Below are positions 35,019 to 44,455 of a stretch of 64,000 nucleotides of DNA, in pieces. The notes under the pieces were generated by a model. The model worked only from the letters and a program-made list of their open reading frames with translations, was not told the origin of the DNA and searched no databases. The first letter of the stretch is position 1. Every line of letters starts with the position of its first letter. Origin of the DNA: Bradyrhizobium cenepequi (lineage in GTDB: Bacteria; Pseudomonadota; Alphaproteobacteria; Rhizobiales; Xanthobacteraceae); contig NZ_JAGKJI010000001.1 in assembly GCF_020329485.1 (NCBI RefSeq), forward strand, positions 186,001-250,000, given 5' to 3'. Position numbers and translations under genes: made by a program.

Positions 35019-35792
35019 ATGGACCCCATCTTCCGCGTCGACGGCAACAAGGTCTCCACCAGCCCCGATGCCGCCGGCCCCTGGCATCCGCACATGCAGC
35101 ACGGTTCCGCGCCCGCAGCGCTTGTGGTGTGGGCCGCGGAGTCCCTGGCCACGCCGGTGCCGATGCAGATCGCACGCGTCACCATCGACCTGATGCGGCC
35201 GGTCCCGGTCGCGCCGCTCACCATCGAGACCGAGATCTTGCGCGAGGGCCGCAAGATCCAGCTCTGCGGCGTCCGGCTGTCGGCCGAAGGCGTGCCTGTC
35301 GTCGCGGCTTCCGTGCTGCGGATCAAGTCGCAGGCGCAGGCATTGCCGCCTGATGTCGTTGATCTGCCGCTCGCCTATCCCGGCCCAGATCAATCGATGT
35401 TCGAGCCCGCCGACAACGCCGGCAGCCCGTTCACGAAATGCATCTCGATGCGCGCCGCGCGCGGCCGCTTCGGCATCGTTGGCCCGGCCGCGATCTGGTT
35501 TCGCGTCGACCGGCCGCTGATCGCGGGATCGCCGGTGTCGCAGGCGATGCGCGCAGTGATCGCCGCCGACTTCAGTAACGGCACCTCGTCCGCACTCGAT
35601 TTCCGGGAGTGGACGTTCATCAATGCCGACCTCACCGTGAGCCTGGCGCGGCAGCCAGTCGGCGAGTGGATTCTGCTCGACGGCGAAAGCTGGATCGGAT
35701 CCGACGGGACCGGGCTTGCGATGTCGCGCCTCGCCGACGAGCGCGGCTATTTCGGCCGTGCCGTGCAAAGCCTGGTGATCGAGAAGCGCTAG
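35019..35792 (+). CDS. TesB-like acyl-CoA thioesterase (double hotdog)
   Basis: 257 aa. The opening MDPIFRVDGNKVSTSPDAAGPW and the block MQIARVTIDLMRPVPVAPLT are typical of the TesB-like acyl-CoA thioesterase family, which contains two hotdog repeats (about 10-110 and 140-250). The second half has ADFSNGTSSALDFREWTFINADLT, with the Asp/Gln-type active site expected in SSALDFREW. It would hydrolyse acyl-CoA. The ribosome site is weak, so the start is by family length and operon spacing. Confidence 0.82.
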   Translation: MDPIFRVDGNKVSTSPDAAGPWHPHMQHGSAPAALVVWAAESLATPVPMQIARVTIDLMRPVPVAPLTIETEILREGRKIQLCGVRLSAEGVPVVAASVLRIKSQAQALPPDVVDLPLAYPGPDQSMFEPADNAGSPFTKCISMRAARGRFGIVGPAAIWFRVDRPLIAGSPVSQAMRAVIAADFSNGTSSALDFREWTFINADLTVSLARQPVGEWILLDGESWIGSDGTGLAMSRLADERGYFGRAVQSLVIEKR

Positions 35793-35993
35793 AAAACGCT
35801 CGCGCACGCGGCGAAAAATCGCCGCTTCGCCTTGGAACGCTTCGAGGCTGAGCGAGTTTGGCCCCTCGTTGAGGGCCATCATGAAGCGCGTTGATTTAGC
35901 GACCGGCGGAGTGACGCTCGCTGCCGGGCAAGCGTCAGTCGTCATCGCCTCCTTTCCTATTGCAGTTGAGCCTTTTTCAAGTCGGAGCGTGCC

Positions 35994-38045
35994 GTGAGGC
36001 CGGGTCCTTCCTCCGAGCGTGCGGTGGTCCTTGCTTCGACCGAGCGTGAGGCGCTCGAGACCGCCACCCTGATCCGCGAGGCCGGCTATTATGCCAACAT
36101 CTGCGGTGATCTCGCTGAGCTCAGTCGCGAGATCGCAGGCGGCGCAGGCCTGGCCGTGATTGCCGATGACGCCATCAAGGGGGCGGATCCGACCGGCCTG
36201 ACGCGATGGCTCAACGATCAGCCGGCATGGTCAGATTTTCCAATTGTGCTCCTGACTCAGGGCGGCAGCCCGGAGCGCGATCCGGGCGCGGTACGGCTCG
36301 GCAAGATCCTGGGCAACGTGACTTTCATCGAGCGCCCGTTTCATCCCACCACGCTTGCGAGCATTGTCGGCTCCGCGGTGCGTGGCCGGCGCCGCCAATA
36401 CCAGACCCGCGCCATCCTCGAAGACCTCACCGAAAGCGAGGGTCTGCTGCAGACCGCGCTGAATGCCGGCCAGCTCGGCGCACTGGAACTGCATCTGCCG
36501 GAATTCGAGCTCGAGGCCTCGGATATCTGCAAAACCTATTTCGGCCGCCGCACGAGCGAGCCGTTCACCTACCAGGAACTCCTCGACGCCGTGCATCCAG
36601 ATGACCGTGCGCGGCGTCTTGGCGTCCTCGAGCAAAGTATCCGCACCGGCAAGCATTACGCGATCGAATACCGGGTGACCTGGCCGGACGGCTCGCAGCA
36701 CTGGCTCGACGTCCGCGCCCGCGCCGTGCGGCGGCCCGATGGCAGCCTCAAATCGCTGGTCGGTGTCTGCTCCGACATTACCCTGCGCAAGACCGCTGAG
36801 ATCGAGCGCGAGAACCTGCTGGCCCAGCTTGCAGCCGAGCGCACCGCGCTTTCGGAACTGACCGCGACGCTGGAGCAGCGCGTCGAGCAGCGCACCGCCG
36901 ACCTCTTGAAAGAGGTCGCGGCGCGCGAAAAGGCGCAGGAGCAGCTCCGCCATGCGCAGAAGATGGAGACCGTCGGTCAGCTCACCGGCGGCATCGCCCA
37001 TGACTTCAACAATCTCCTGATGGCGGTGATGGGCAACCTCGAGCTCTTGCGCAAGCGCCTGCCGAGCGACCAGCGCCTGCATCGCCTCATCGACGGCGCG
37101 ATGCAGGGCGCCGAGCGCGGCGCCTCGCTCACACAGCGTCTGCTCGCCTTCGCCCGCCAGCAGGACCTGCGCGTCGAGCCGGTCGGTCTGCGGGCGTTGG
37201 TCCAAGGCATGAGCAACCTGCTCGAGCGCTCGCTGGGCCCGCGGATCGCATTGCGCCTTGACCTGCCTGAGGGCCTGCCGCCGGCGCGGGTCGACGCCAA
37301 CCAGCTTGAGCTTGCGATCCTCAACCTCGCGATCAACGCGCGCGATGCGATGCCGGATGGCGGCACGATCGACATCAAGGTTTCGGAAGATCAGGCAGCG
37401 AAGGATCCGGCGCTCAAGCCGGGCAGCTATCTGAAGCTGTCGGTGATCGACACAGGCACCGGGATGACGCCAGAGATCCTGAAGCGCGCGATCGAGCCGT
37501 TCTTCTCGTCAAAGCCGCTCGGCAAGGGCACGGGGCTCGGACTGTCGATGGTGCATGGGCTCACGGTGCAGCTCGGCGGCACGCTGCAGCTTTCCAGTAT
37601 CGAAGGCCAGGGGACCACCGCGACGCTGATGCTGCCGGTTGCGACGGTCCTCGCTGAAGCCGCGAACCCGGCGCCGCCGGCGCGCAAGCTCAAACGCTCC
37701 GCTGTGATACTGTTCGTCGACGACGATCCCCTGATCGCGATGTCGACCAGGGAGATGCTGGAGGATCTCGGCCATCGCGTGATCGGCGCCACCTCAGGCC
37801 TGCACGCGCTCGATATCCTTCGCAGCGAGCAGCCACTCGACCTGATGATGACCGATCACGTGATGCCGGGGATGACCGGGCTCGAACTCGCCGCCGCCAC
37901 GCGAAAAGTGCGCCCATCGCTGCCGATCCTGCTCGCCACCGGCTATGCCGAACTGCCCGACGGCGTGCAGGTCGACCTGCCGCGGCTGGCGAAACCGTAT
38001 CATCAGGACCAGTTGCGGGATCGGCTGGATCAATTGCTGCGGTGA
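35994..38045 (+). CDS. Hybrid sensor histidine kinase
   Basis: 683 aa from GTG 35994. Order: atypical receiver-like domain (10-130), PAS with PAC (150-265), coiled coil (270-325), HisKA with phosphorylated H336 in GGIAHDFNNLL, HATPase_c with N, G1 and G2 motifs (NLAINARDAMPDGG, DTGTGM, GKGTGLGLSM), and a C-terminal receiver whose acceptor is D621 in TDHVMPG. No transmembrane segment is seen, so it is cytoplasmic. The first receiver keeps only acidic D58/D59. Signal and output partner are unknown; no separate response regulator is adjacent. Confidence 0.9.
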   Translation: MRPGPSSERAVVLASTEREALETATLIREAGYYANICGDLAELSREIAGGAGLAVIADDAIKGADPTGLTRWLNDQPAWSDFPIVLLTQGGSPERDPGAVRLGKILGNVTFIERPFHPTTLASIVGSAVRGRRRQYQTRAILEDLTESEGLLQTALNAGQLGALELHLPEFELEASDICKTYFGRRTSEPFTYQELLDAVHPDDRARRLGVLEQSIRTGKHYAIEYRVTWPDGSQHWLDVRARAVRRPDGSLKSLVGVCSDITLRKTAEIERENLLAQLAAERTALSELTATLEQRVEQRTADLLKEVAAREKAQEQLRHAQKMETVGQLTGGIAHDFNNLLMAVMGNLELLRKRLPSDQRLHRLIDGAMQGAERGASLTQRLLAFARQQDLRVEPVGLRALVQGMSNLLERSLGPRIALRLDLPEGLPPARVDANQLELAILNLAINARDAMPDGGTIDIKVSEDQAAKDPALKPGSYLKLSVIDTGTGMTPEILKRAIEPFFSSKPLGKGTGLGLSMVHGLTVQLGGTLQLSSIEGQGTTATLMLPVATVLAEAANPAPPARKLKRSAVILFVDDDPLIAMSTREMLEDLGHRVIGATSGLHALDILRSEQPLDLMMTDHVMPGMTGLELAAATRKVRPSLPILLATGYAELPDGVQVDLPRLAKPYHQDQLRDRLDQLLR

Positions 38046-38064
38046 GAGGGCTTTTGGTAACGCC

Positions 38065-38197
38065 GGTGGCCTCATGGTTCGAGACGCGCGTGCCGCGCTC
38101 CTCACCATGAGGGTCTGAGAGCGTCAAAGATCAAAGAGAAGTCTTAGACCCTCATGGTGAGGAGGCGCAAAGCGCCGTCTCGAACCATGAGGCCACC
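38065..38197. repeat. Nested perfect inverted repeat between convergent genes
   Basis: GGTGGCCTCATGGTTCGAGA (with CG, 38065-38086) and its exact 22-base complement (38176-38197) enclose a second perfect pair: CTCCTCACCATGAGGGTCT (38098-38116) and its complement (38146-38164). It sits between the stops of the hybrid kinase (38045) and the acyl-CoA synthetase (38215) and likely ends both transcripts. Confidence 0.85.
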
Positions 38198-38214
38198 GCC
38201 CTCTCATCTATGCG

Positions 38215-39777
38215 TCACCCCACCATCCGCTCGCGGCCGGCCCAGAAGCCTGCCTTCAACACCTTCTTGTCGACCTTGCCGACGCCGGTCATCGGCAATT
38301 CTTTCACGATGCGGATCTGCTTCGGCGCGTGCGCCGAGCCTTTCTTCGCTTTCACCAGGTTGATCAGTTCGTCGACGTCTGGTCGCGCGCCGTCGCGCGC
38401 GACGATAACAGCGGTGACCGCTTCGCCCCATTTGTCGTCGGGCACGCCGACCACCGCCACCATTGCCACGTCAGCATGCTGCGACAGCACATCCTCAACC
38501 TCGCGCGGGAAGATGTTGAAGCCGCCGGAGACGATCATGTCCTTCTTGCGATCGAGGATGTACATGTAGCCGCGCTCGTCGGCGCGGGCGATGTCACCGG
38601 TATGCAGCCAGCCGTTCTTGAGCGTCTCCGCGGTGGTGTCCGGCCGCTTCCAGTATTCCGCCATCACGTGCGGCGCGCGCACGCAGATCTCGCCGGGCTC
38701 TCCGGCTCTGACCTCCTCGTCATTGTCGTCGAGGATCTTCACATCACAAACCGCAATGGGGAAGCCGCAGGACAGGAACAGCTCGGGCGTTTTCGGATCA
38801 TGGTCGGCCTTGCGCAGCACCGAGACCGGATAGCATTCGGTCTGGCCGTAGAGTTGCGAGAACACCGGCCCGATGCGCTCGATGCCCTCGACCAGCCGGC
38901 TCGGCGACATCGCCGAGGCCCCGTAGAGCAACAGTTCAAGCGAGGAGAGATCGGTCTTGTCCAGCAGAGGATGATCGAGCAGCACGTAGATCATGGTCGG
39001 CACGAACAGCGTGAAGTTGATTTTGTCGCGTTCGATGGTCTTGAGCACGGCCTCGGGATCAAAACCTTTCAGCATGTGCACGGTGCCGCCACGCATCAGC
39101 GCTGGCAGCACCTTGGTTCCGGCGACATGGCTGATCGGCGCCACCGTGAGATAGCGCGGCGTCTCGGGGATCTCGAAATCGGCCAGGATGGCGGCGGCAA
39201 AGCCGCCATATTCGCGATGGTAGCGCAGCGCGCCCTTGGATTTGCCTGTCGTGCCGCCGGTATAGTTCAGCGTCGCGATGTCGTCTGGTCCGGCCAGGCA
39301 GCGCGCGGTGGCGCGCCCCGCCTGCTCGATCGCCTGCAACAGGTCGACGCCGTAATCGGCGGGCCCGAGCGTGAACACGGTCTTCACGCCTGCGGCTTTG
39401 GCTGCGAGATCGCCACCGCGGTCGCGGAAGGTCGCCGCATCGATGATGAGCATCTCGGCGTCCGAATCCTCGATCTGGAACAGCTGATCGTCCAGTGATC
39501 CCAGAGGATGCAGCCAGGTGATCGCAAGCCGCGCGAGCTGCGCGGCGACGCCGGCGCACCAGGTGTCGGCGCGGTTGGCGGTCAAGAGCGCGACTCGGGT
39601 GCCGGGCGCGAAGCCGAGCCGCATGAACACGTTCTGCATCCGCCCGATCAGGTCGGTTGCGCCCTGATAGGTGATCGAGCCGCCTGGCCAGCTGAAGGCG
39701 GTGCGCGAGGGATAGCGTGCCAGCGCCCGCAGCGTCTGCTCGCACACCGGTGGAAACGCATAGAGCGGATGGCTCAT
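38215..39777 (-). CDS. Acyl-CoA synthetase (AMP-forming)
   Basis: 520 aa ANL-superfamily ligase. ATP loop NYTGGTTGKSKGALRYH, GQTECYPVS, TGDIARADERGYMYILDRKKD and the C-terminal PMTGVGKVDKKVL carrying the catalytic Lys. Start 39777 follows GGAGGAAT. Which acid is activated cannot be told; the presence of the divergent nitronate monooxygenase-like gene 110 bp away may mean a common catabolic pathway. Smaller than FadD (562 aa) and of the feruloyl/benzoyl-CoA ligase-like class. Confidence 0.88.
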   Translation of the reverse strand: MSHPLYAFPPVCEQTLRALARYPSRTAFSWPGGSITYQGATDLIGRMQNVFMRLGFAPGTRVALLTANRADTWCAGVAAQLARLAITWLHPLGSLDDQLFQIEDSDAEMLIIDAATFRDRGGDLAAKAAGVKTVFTLGPADYGVDLLQAIEQAGRATARCLAGPDDIATLNYTGGTTGKSKGALRYHREYGGFAAAILADFEIPETPRYLTVAPISHVAGTKVLPALMRGGTVHMLKGFDPEAVLKTIERDKINFTLFVPTMIYVLLDHPLLDKTDLSSLELLLYGASAMSPSRLVEGIERIGPVFSQLYGQTECYPVSVLRKADHDPKTPELFLSCGFPIAVCDVKILDDNDEEVRAGEPGEICVRAPHVMAEYWKRPDTTAETLKNGWLHTGDIARADERGYMYILDRKKDMIVSGGFNIFPREVEDVLSQHADVAMVAVVGVPDDKWGEAVTAVIVARDGARPDVDELINLVKAKKGSAHAPKQIRIVKELPMTGVGKVDKKVLKAGFWAGRERMVG

Positions 39778-39887
39778 CTGAAAATTCCTCCCTGTCGGTT
39801 TTGTGTCTGGCATTTCTTCATGCCAATGTTGGCGATGACGCTAACACAACAAGGAAGTGGCTCAAGCCGGAAGAGGGAAGAAACGCC

Positions 39888-40850
39888 TTGCCGTCGAACG
39901 ACATGCTGTCGCGCTTTCGCGAACGCCTCTCGCTGCCGCTGATCGCAGCGCCGATGTTTCTGGTCTCCGGTGTCGAGCTGGTGGTGGCCGCCTGCCGTAA
40001 CGGCGTGATCGGCTCGTTTCCCACGGTGAATTGCCGCGAGGCGGAACAGCTCGATCAGTGGCTCGCCGAGATCGAGAATCGATTGCAGTGTCATTCCGAC
40101 GCAAGCGGCAAGGCCGCCGCGCCGATCTGCGCGAACCTGATCGTGCACCGCTCCAACGCCCGGCTGCAGCAGGATCTGGACATGCTGCTGCGTCATAGGC
40201 CGGAGATGGTCATCACGTCGGTCGGCTCGCCGGCGCCTGTGCTGGAGCCGCTGCACGATGTCGGCGCGTTGGTGTTCGCCGATGTCGCCTCGATCCGTCA
40301 CGCGGAGCGCGCGATTGAGGCCGGCGCCGACGGATTGGTGCTGCTCACCGCCGGCGCAGGCGGGCAGACTGGCTGGCTCAATCCGTTCGTGTTCGTGCGC
40401 GCGGTCCGCGCCTTCTTTGCGGGTCCGATCGTGCTCGCCGGCGGCATCAGCGATGGCCATGCGCTCCGCGCCGCCGAAGCGCTCGGCTGCGACCTCGCTT
40501 ACATGGGTACGAAATTCATCGCCACGCGCGAGAGCATGGCGGACGCCCGGTACAAGGCGATGCTGGTCGCAAGCAACGCCGACCACGTCCTGCTCACCAC
40601 GGCTTTCACTGGCCTGCAGACCAACATGCTGCGGCCCTCGATCGAAGCCGCTGGACTCGATCCCGACAATCTGCCGCAGCGCGGCGCCATCGATATCGGC
40701 AAGGATATCGACATCGGTGCCCGCGAAAGCCGCCCCAAGCGCTGGCGCGACATCTGGAGCGCCGGTCATTCGGTCTCAGGCGTGACGGATGTGCTGGCGG
40801 TGGACGACCTGGTGGCGCGGACGGCTGAGGAATATCGCGCCGCCCTGTAG
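39888..40850 (+). CDS. Nitronate monooxygenase-like FMN protein lacking the active-site His
   Basis: 320 aa from TTG 39888, chosen because AGAGGGAAG lies seven bases upstream; the next ATG (39903) is 22 bases away from it. Family marks: PLIAAPMFLVSGVELV, NGVIGSFPTVN, GADGLVLLTAGAGGQTGW and ALGCDLAYMGTKFIATRES. The candidate catalytic His of the GGHxG segment is Gln160 here. It keeps the FMN-binding pattern, so it may do other flavin chemistry. Divergent from the acyl-CoA synthetase, with a shared 110-bp control region. Confidence 0.83.
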   Translation: MPSNDMLSRFRERLSLPLIAAPMFLVSGVELVVAACRNGVIGSFPTVNCREAEQLDQWLAEIENRLQCHSDASGKAAAPICANLIVHRSNARLQQDLDMLLRHRPEMVITSVGSPAPVLEPLHDVGALVFADVASIRHAERAIEAGADGLVLLTAGAGGQTGWLNPFVFVRAVRAFFAGPIVLAGGISDGHALRAAEALGCDLAYMGTKFIATRESMADARYKAMLVASNADHVLLTTAFTGLQTNMLRPSIEAAGLDPDNLPQRGAIDIGKDIDIGARESRPKRWRDIWSAGHSVSGVTDVLAVDDLVARTAEEYRAAL

Positions 40851-40985
40851 CCCGGATGGAGGGAAGCGTCATCCAGGATGAGGGTCCCCATTTAACCCGG
40901 CCTTAACCACGTTCGCTCCAACAATAGCTGCGCAGGACAGCCCGCCGCCACGGCCGGGCTGGCGCAGGATCAAAGGGGATGCGAC

Positions 40986-41231
40986 GTGCTTCTTGAGGCC
41001 TTTCTCACCAAAACCCCCGCAACCCTCGATGAGCTCTGGATCCGCGTCCACCGTGCCTTGCAGCGCCATCCGCTGTGCCGCAACGTCGAATTCGAGATCG
41101 TCAGGATGCCCCGAACCCGCCGGACCAACTGGACCATCAGCCTGCATTCGGTATCGGGGTCCGCGCTGTTCGAGGCCCATGAGATCGTCGCCGACATCCA
41201 GGAGGCTTATGAGCTGGCTGCCGCGGCCTGA
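40986..41231 (+). CDS. Conserved small hypothetical protein
   Basis: 81 aa from GTG 40986 with AAAGGGG about seven bases upstream. Sequence features: FLTKTPATLDELWIRVHRAL, CRNVEFEIVRMPRTRRTNWT and a C-terminal helix FEAHEIVADIQEAYELAAAA. Probably an alpha/beta fold; no function recognised. Alternative: the start could be an alternative codon slightly downstream, but conserved-looking N-terminus favours this one. Confidence 0.65.
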   Translation: MLLEAFLTKTPATLDELWIRVHRALQRHPLCRNVEFEIVRMPRTRRTNWTISLHSVSGSALFEAHEIVADIQEAYELAAAA

Positions 41232-41338
41232 TTTTCGCTGGTTTGGATGCGATTTTTTCGGCTTTTCCCCGCGCTGGCGGTTCCAAGGGCATGCTAACGC
41301 CGCAATTGGCGTTCAATTTCACAGAAAGTCCGGCCGGG

Positions 41339-42082
41339 ATGGAGACTTCGTTGACTAGGGCCATTACCATCATCGCGCTGACCTGCTTCCTCGTGGTTGG
41401 CGCCGCCGCCACCAGCATTTTGAGCCGCGACAGCGTGCCGATGCCGCGCAGTGAGGTTGCCGCGGGCGATCCCGCGCTCGCTCATCCCGTCTCCAACAAG
41501 GAGAGCAAGAAGGACCGCCTCGCGGTCGTGGCCTACGCGCTCGCCGCCTATGAGCCGCAGCCGCAGACCCCAGCGCAGGCGCAGCTTCAGGCCCAAGCCC
41601 AGGCCGCCATCCCGGACCTCACGGCTTCGCTGCGTCAGGCCTATGCCTCGACCGAGCCCGCCGATGTCGGTCTGCCGAAATTGACCGAGCCGCCGGCGAA
41701 CCAGCCTGCGACCGCCCAGCCGACCGCGCCGGCACCCGCGAAGCCGAAGGCGGCCGCCAAACACGCCCCGCAGAAGAACCACGCGCTGCTCAGCGACGCG
41801 CAGATCGCCGGCATCAAGGAGCGGCTGAAGCTGACCTCGTCGCAGGAATATTACTGGCCTGCGGTCGAGACCGCGCTCCGCGCCGTCGCCCGCAAGATCC
41901 ACCAGAACCGCCAGGCAGATCCGAACGTGACCGGCGTGCCGATCGATCCGGACTCCGATGAAGTGCAGCAATTGAAATCGGCGGCCATGCCGCTCCTGTT
42001 CCAGCTGCGCGAGGATCAGAAGAACGAAGTCCGCTCGCTCGCCCGCGTCATCGGCCTGGAAAAAGTCGCCGCGATGATCTGA
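41339..42082 (+). CDS. Membrane-anchored hypothetical protein, LTXXQ-like
   Basis: 247 aa. A single hydrophobic segment near the N-terminus (IIALTCFLVVGAAATSIL, 10-27) anchors or exports it. A Gln/Ala/Pro-rich stretch (75-150) follows, then a helical domain with KERLKLTSSQEYYWPAVETA, resembling the LTxxQ-type periplasmic domain, and VRSLARVIGLEKVAAMI at the end. Earlier starts at 41243 and 41291 are in frame; 41339 gives a usual signal-anchor. Function unknown; similar Bradyrhizobium proteins are annotated as hypothetical. Confidence 0.7.
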   Translation: METSLTRAITIIALTCFLVVGAAATSILSRDSVPMPRSEVAAGDPALAHPVSNKESKKDRLAVVAYALAAYEPQPQTPAQAQLQAQAQAAIPDLTASLRQAYASTEPADVGLPKLTEPPANQPATAQPTAPAPAKPKAAAKHAPQKNHALLSDAQIAGIKERLKLTSSQEYYWPAVETALRAVARKIHQNRQADPNVTGVPIDPDSDEVQQLKSAAMPLLFQLREDQKNEVRSLARVIGLEKVAAMI

Positions 42083-42179
42083 GCGCCGCGGATCCACTTA
42101 ACTTCTCCGGCAAGCAAGCGGGAGAGGGCGCAGGCCTATCGAGCGCGCCCGGAATAATGCGACTAACGATCGCCCGCGA

Positions 42180-42482
42180 TCAATGCAGCAGATCGTACGC
42201 CGCGACGCGATTGATGTCGGCCAGGCGACGATCGGCATTGGCCTGAAGGTCGAGGCTTCCAACCAGGTCAAGCAGACGCTGATAGGCGCGGTCCGCGACG
42301 TCGACCGGCAGAGGTTCTTCATCGAAGGCTTCGATGTAGCCGTCGGCGAGATCGCTCAGCAGCCGGCACAAAGCCTGCTGCCCGGGCTCGTCCCTCACCA
42401 ACGTGTCGAGTTTTTGCTGGAAATTTCTGAAGGTTCGCAAGCCATGGTGCTGCTGCGAGAGCCATGCATGCAAGTCGTTCAT
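42180..42482 (-). CDS. Hypothetical helical protein
   Basis: 100 aa, mostly helical: NDLHAWLSQQHHGLRTFRNF, PGQQALCRLLSDLADGYIEA and AYQRLLDLVGSLDLQANADRR. Start 42482 with AGAGG five bases upstream. No signal peptide, no membrane segment and no recognised family. Convergent with the preceding plus-strand gene. Codon bias and ribosome site support it as real. Confidence 0.6.
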   Translation of the reverse strand: MNDLHAWLSQQHHGLRTFRNFQQKLDTLVRDEPGQQALCRLLSDLADGYIEAFDEEPLPVDVADRAYQRLLDLVGSLDLQANADRRLADINRVAAYDLLH

Positions 42483-42594
42483 ATGAGCCTCTTCATGCTA
42501 CGGAAGAAGCTACCGGCTTATACACGCGGCCGGCCTCTCGCGCCATGGCAATTTTTTTGCCATCCGGCTCTTGAAAGAGACGAACGGGGTAACA

Positions 42595-42771
42595 TCAAGC
42601 CTCGTCGCGCCAGCCTCCCAACAGGAAAACCCGGCGCGGTCTGCGATTTGCTCCCGCCTGGGCCTGAACGTCGGTGAGATCGACGCTGCTTCGCTTCATC
42701 AGGGCCTTGGCGATGATCCCGATGATGAAAAAGGGCGCGAGATAGACCACGAACACTTCGAGCGCGCGCAT
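42595..42771 (-). CDS. Small membrane protein
   Basis: 58 aa. One transmembrane segment near the N-terminus (VFVVYLAPFFIIGIIAKALM, 6-25) and a basic cytoplasmic tail (GANRRPRRVFLLGGWRDEA). Start 42771 with GGAG seven bases upstream. Small single-pass proteins of this type are common; function unknown. The longer frame to 42825 adds residues without a signal-like start. Confidence 0.5.
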   Translation of the reverse strand: MRALEVFVVYLAPFFIIGIIAKALMKRSSVDLTDVQAQAGANRRPRRVFLLGGWRDEA

Positions 42772-43029
42772 GGGACCGCTCCACGTGATTGTGACCCCCT
42801 TATAGCACTGGGACGGCGCATGCACTGCCCGAACGCTGCGGTGCGGAAGGTTACACGCGGATGCTGTCCCCGTTCAGTGCCGGTCCGGGCGGGCTTCCGC
42901 CCCCGCCCCACGCCGGTATCGGAATTGCGCAGGCGTGCTAATATCCCGAGTCCTTCACGCCCAATTCTCTTGGGCGACGTCTGCATGCAAAGAGGAGAAT
43001 TCAACCTACAAGATACGGGAGGACACATC

Positions 43030-44364
43030 ATGGCTCGCATAAATCGGCGTGAGCTTCTTAAGCTTTCCGGCGGCGGTGCAGTCGCGGTAAGGACTGGGGG
43101 ACTAGCGTCAATACTTGCCCTGAAGCAGGCGCCCGCCTTCGCACAAGCAACGACGATTCATTGGCTGCGCTGGAACGATTTCGTTCCCGCCTCGGACGAG
43201 GTGCTCCGCAAGACGATCGTTCCCGAATGCGCCAAGGCGCTCGGCATCAAGCTCAACATCGAGATGATCAACGGCAACGACATCCAGGCCCGCACCACCT
43301 CGGCGATTCAGTCCGGCACCGGACCGGACGTGATCTGCGCGCTGAACAACTGGGCGCAGCTCTATCCCGAGAGCGTGATCGACGTCAGCTATGTGGCGGA
43401 GGAGATCGGCAAGGCGCAGGGCGGATTCTACGAGGAATCCCGCACCGTCGCCAATGACGGCAAGAAATGGATCGCGGTCCCCTGGTGCGTGCTCGGCGCG
43501 CAATTGGCGTACCGCAAGTCCTGGTTCGCCGAGGTCGGCTACGACGCCCCGAAGTTCCCGCAAACCTGGGAGGAATATCGTGAGGCCGGCAAGAAACTCA
43601 AGGAGAAAGGCCGGCCCCTGGGCCAGACGGTCGGCCACAGCTTCGGCGACCCGCCGACTTATGCCTATCCGTATCTTTGGTCATGGGGCGGCAAGGAGGT
43701 CGAAGCGGACGGCAAGACGGTGGCGCTGAACTCCAAGGCAACGGTCGATTCCGTCAAGTTCGCCGTTGGCTTCTGGAAGGACGCCTATGACGAGGGCGGG
43801 CTCGCCTGGGACGACACCAGCAACAACCGGGCCTTCCTCGCAGGCACCATCAGCTCCACACTGAATGGCGCCTCGATCTATATCGAGGCCAAGCGCAAGC
43901 CGCAGGTCTATCTGACCGAGACCGGCACCCCGCTCTGGCAAGACATCCTGCACGCGCCGCTGCCCAAGGGCGTCGCCGGCCAGTACGGCTATCACCTGCC
44001 GATGTCGAACATGCTGATGAAGTATGTAAAGGACCCAAAGCCCGGCAAGGAGTTCCTGCGCTGGATCACCTCGAAGCCGGTCTATCAGGCGTGGTTCGAG
44101 TCGCAGCAGGGCTATTCCGTCGGGGCGACCACGATTTGGGAGCAGGACAAGCTCTGGGACAAGGACCCCGTGATGCTGCCCTTCCGGACGGCGGCGCGGG
44201 CCGGACGTTTCCCCGGCTACGCCGGACCGGCCGACCGCCGCGCAGCCGAGGTGCTCAGCAAGTACATCGTCGTCGACATGACGGCAAAGGCGATCCAGGG
44301 CACGCCGGCGGAAGACGCCGTGAAATGGGCGCACGAGGAGGTCGCAAGGATTTATGCCGCTTGA
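43030..44364 (+). CDS. Sugar ABC transporter substrate-binding protein
   Basis: 444 aa family-1 binding protein with a Tat-type leader (NRRELLKLSGGGA, 5-17) cleaved near AFA/QAT. The region TTIHWLRWNDFVPASDEVL, SGTGPDVICALNNWAQL and IAVPWCVLGAQLAYRKSWF is typical of MalE/UgpB-like proteins; PLWQDILHAPLP and FLRWITSKPVYQAW complete the ligand-binding clamshell. It captures a carbohydrate or polyol in the periplasm and works with the two permeases and ATPase downstream. Start 43030 follows GGGAGGACAC. Confidence 0.9.
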   Translation: MARINRRELLKLSGGGAVAVRTGGLASILALKQAPAFAQATTIHWLRWNDFVPASDEVLRKTIVPECAKALGIKLNIEMINGNDIQARTTSAIQSGTGPDVICALNNWAQLYPESVIDVSYVAEEIGKAQGGFYEESRTVANDGKKWIAVPWCVLGAQLAYRKSWFAEVGYDAPKFPQTWEEYREAGKKLKEKGRPLGQTVGHSFGDPPTYAYPYLWSWGGKEVEADGKTVALNSKATVDSVKFAVGFWKDAYDEGGLAWDDTSNNRAFLAGTISSTLNGASIYIEAKRKPQVYLTETGTPLWQDILHAPLPKGVAGQYGYHLPMSNMLMKYVKDPKPGKEFLRWITSKPVYQAWFESQQGYSVGATTIWEQDKLWDKDPVMLPFRTAARAGRFPGYAGPADRRAAEVLSKYIVVDMTAKAIQGTPAEDAVKWAHEEVARIYAA

Positions 44365-44455
44365 AGCGCCTTCCTCGGCGCGCTAGGTTTTGATCTCGCC
44401 TCGGTGCTGCGGCCCGCGGCCGCAGCGCTCCGGCAGCCGTTCGGAGAACCGCTCG

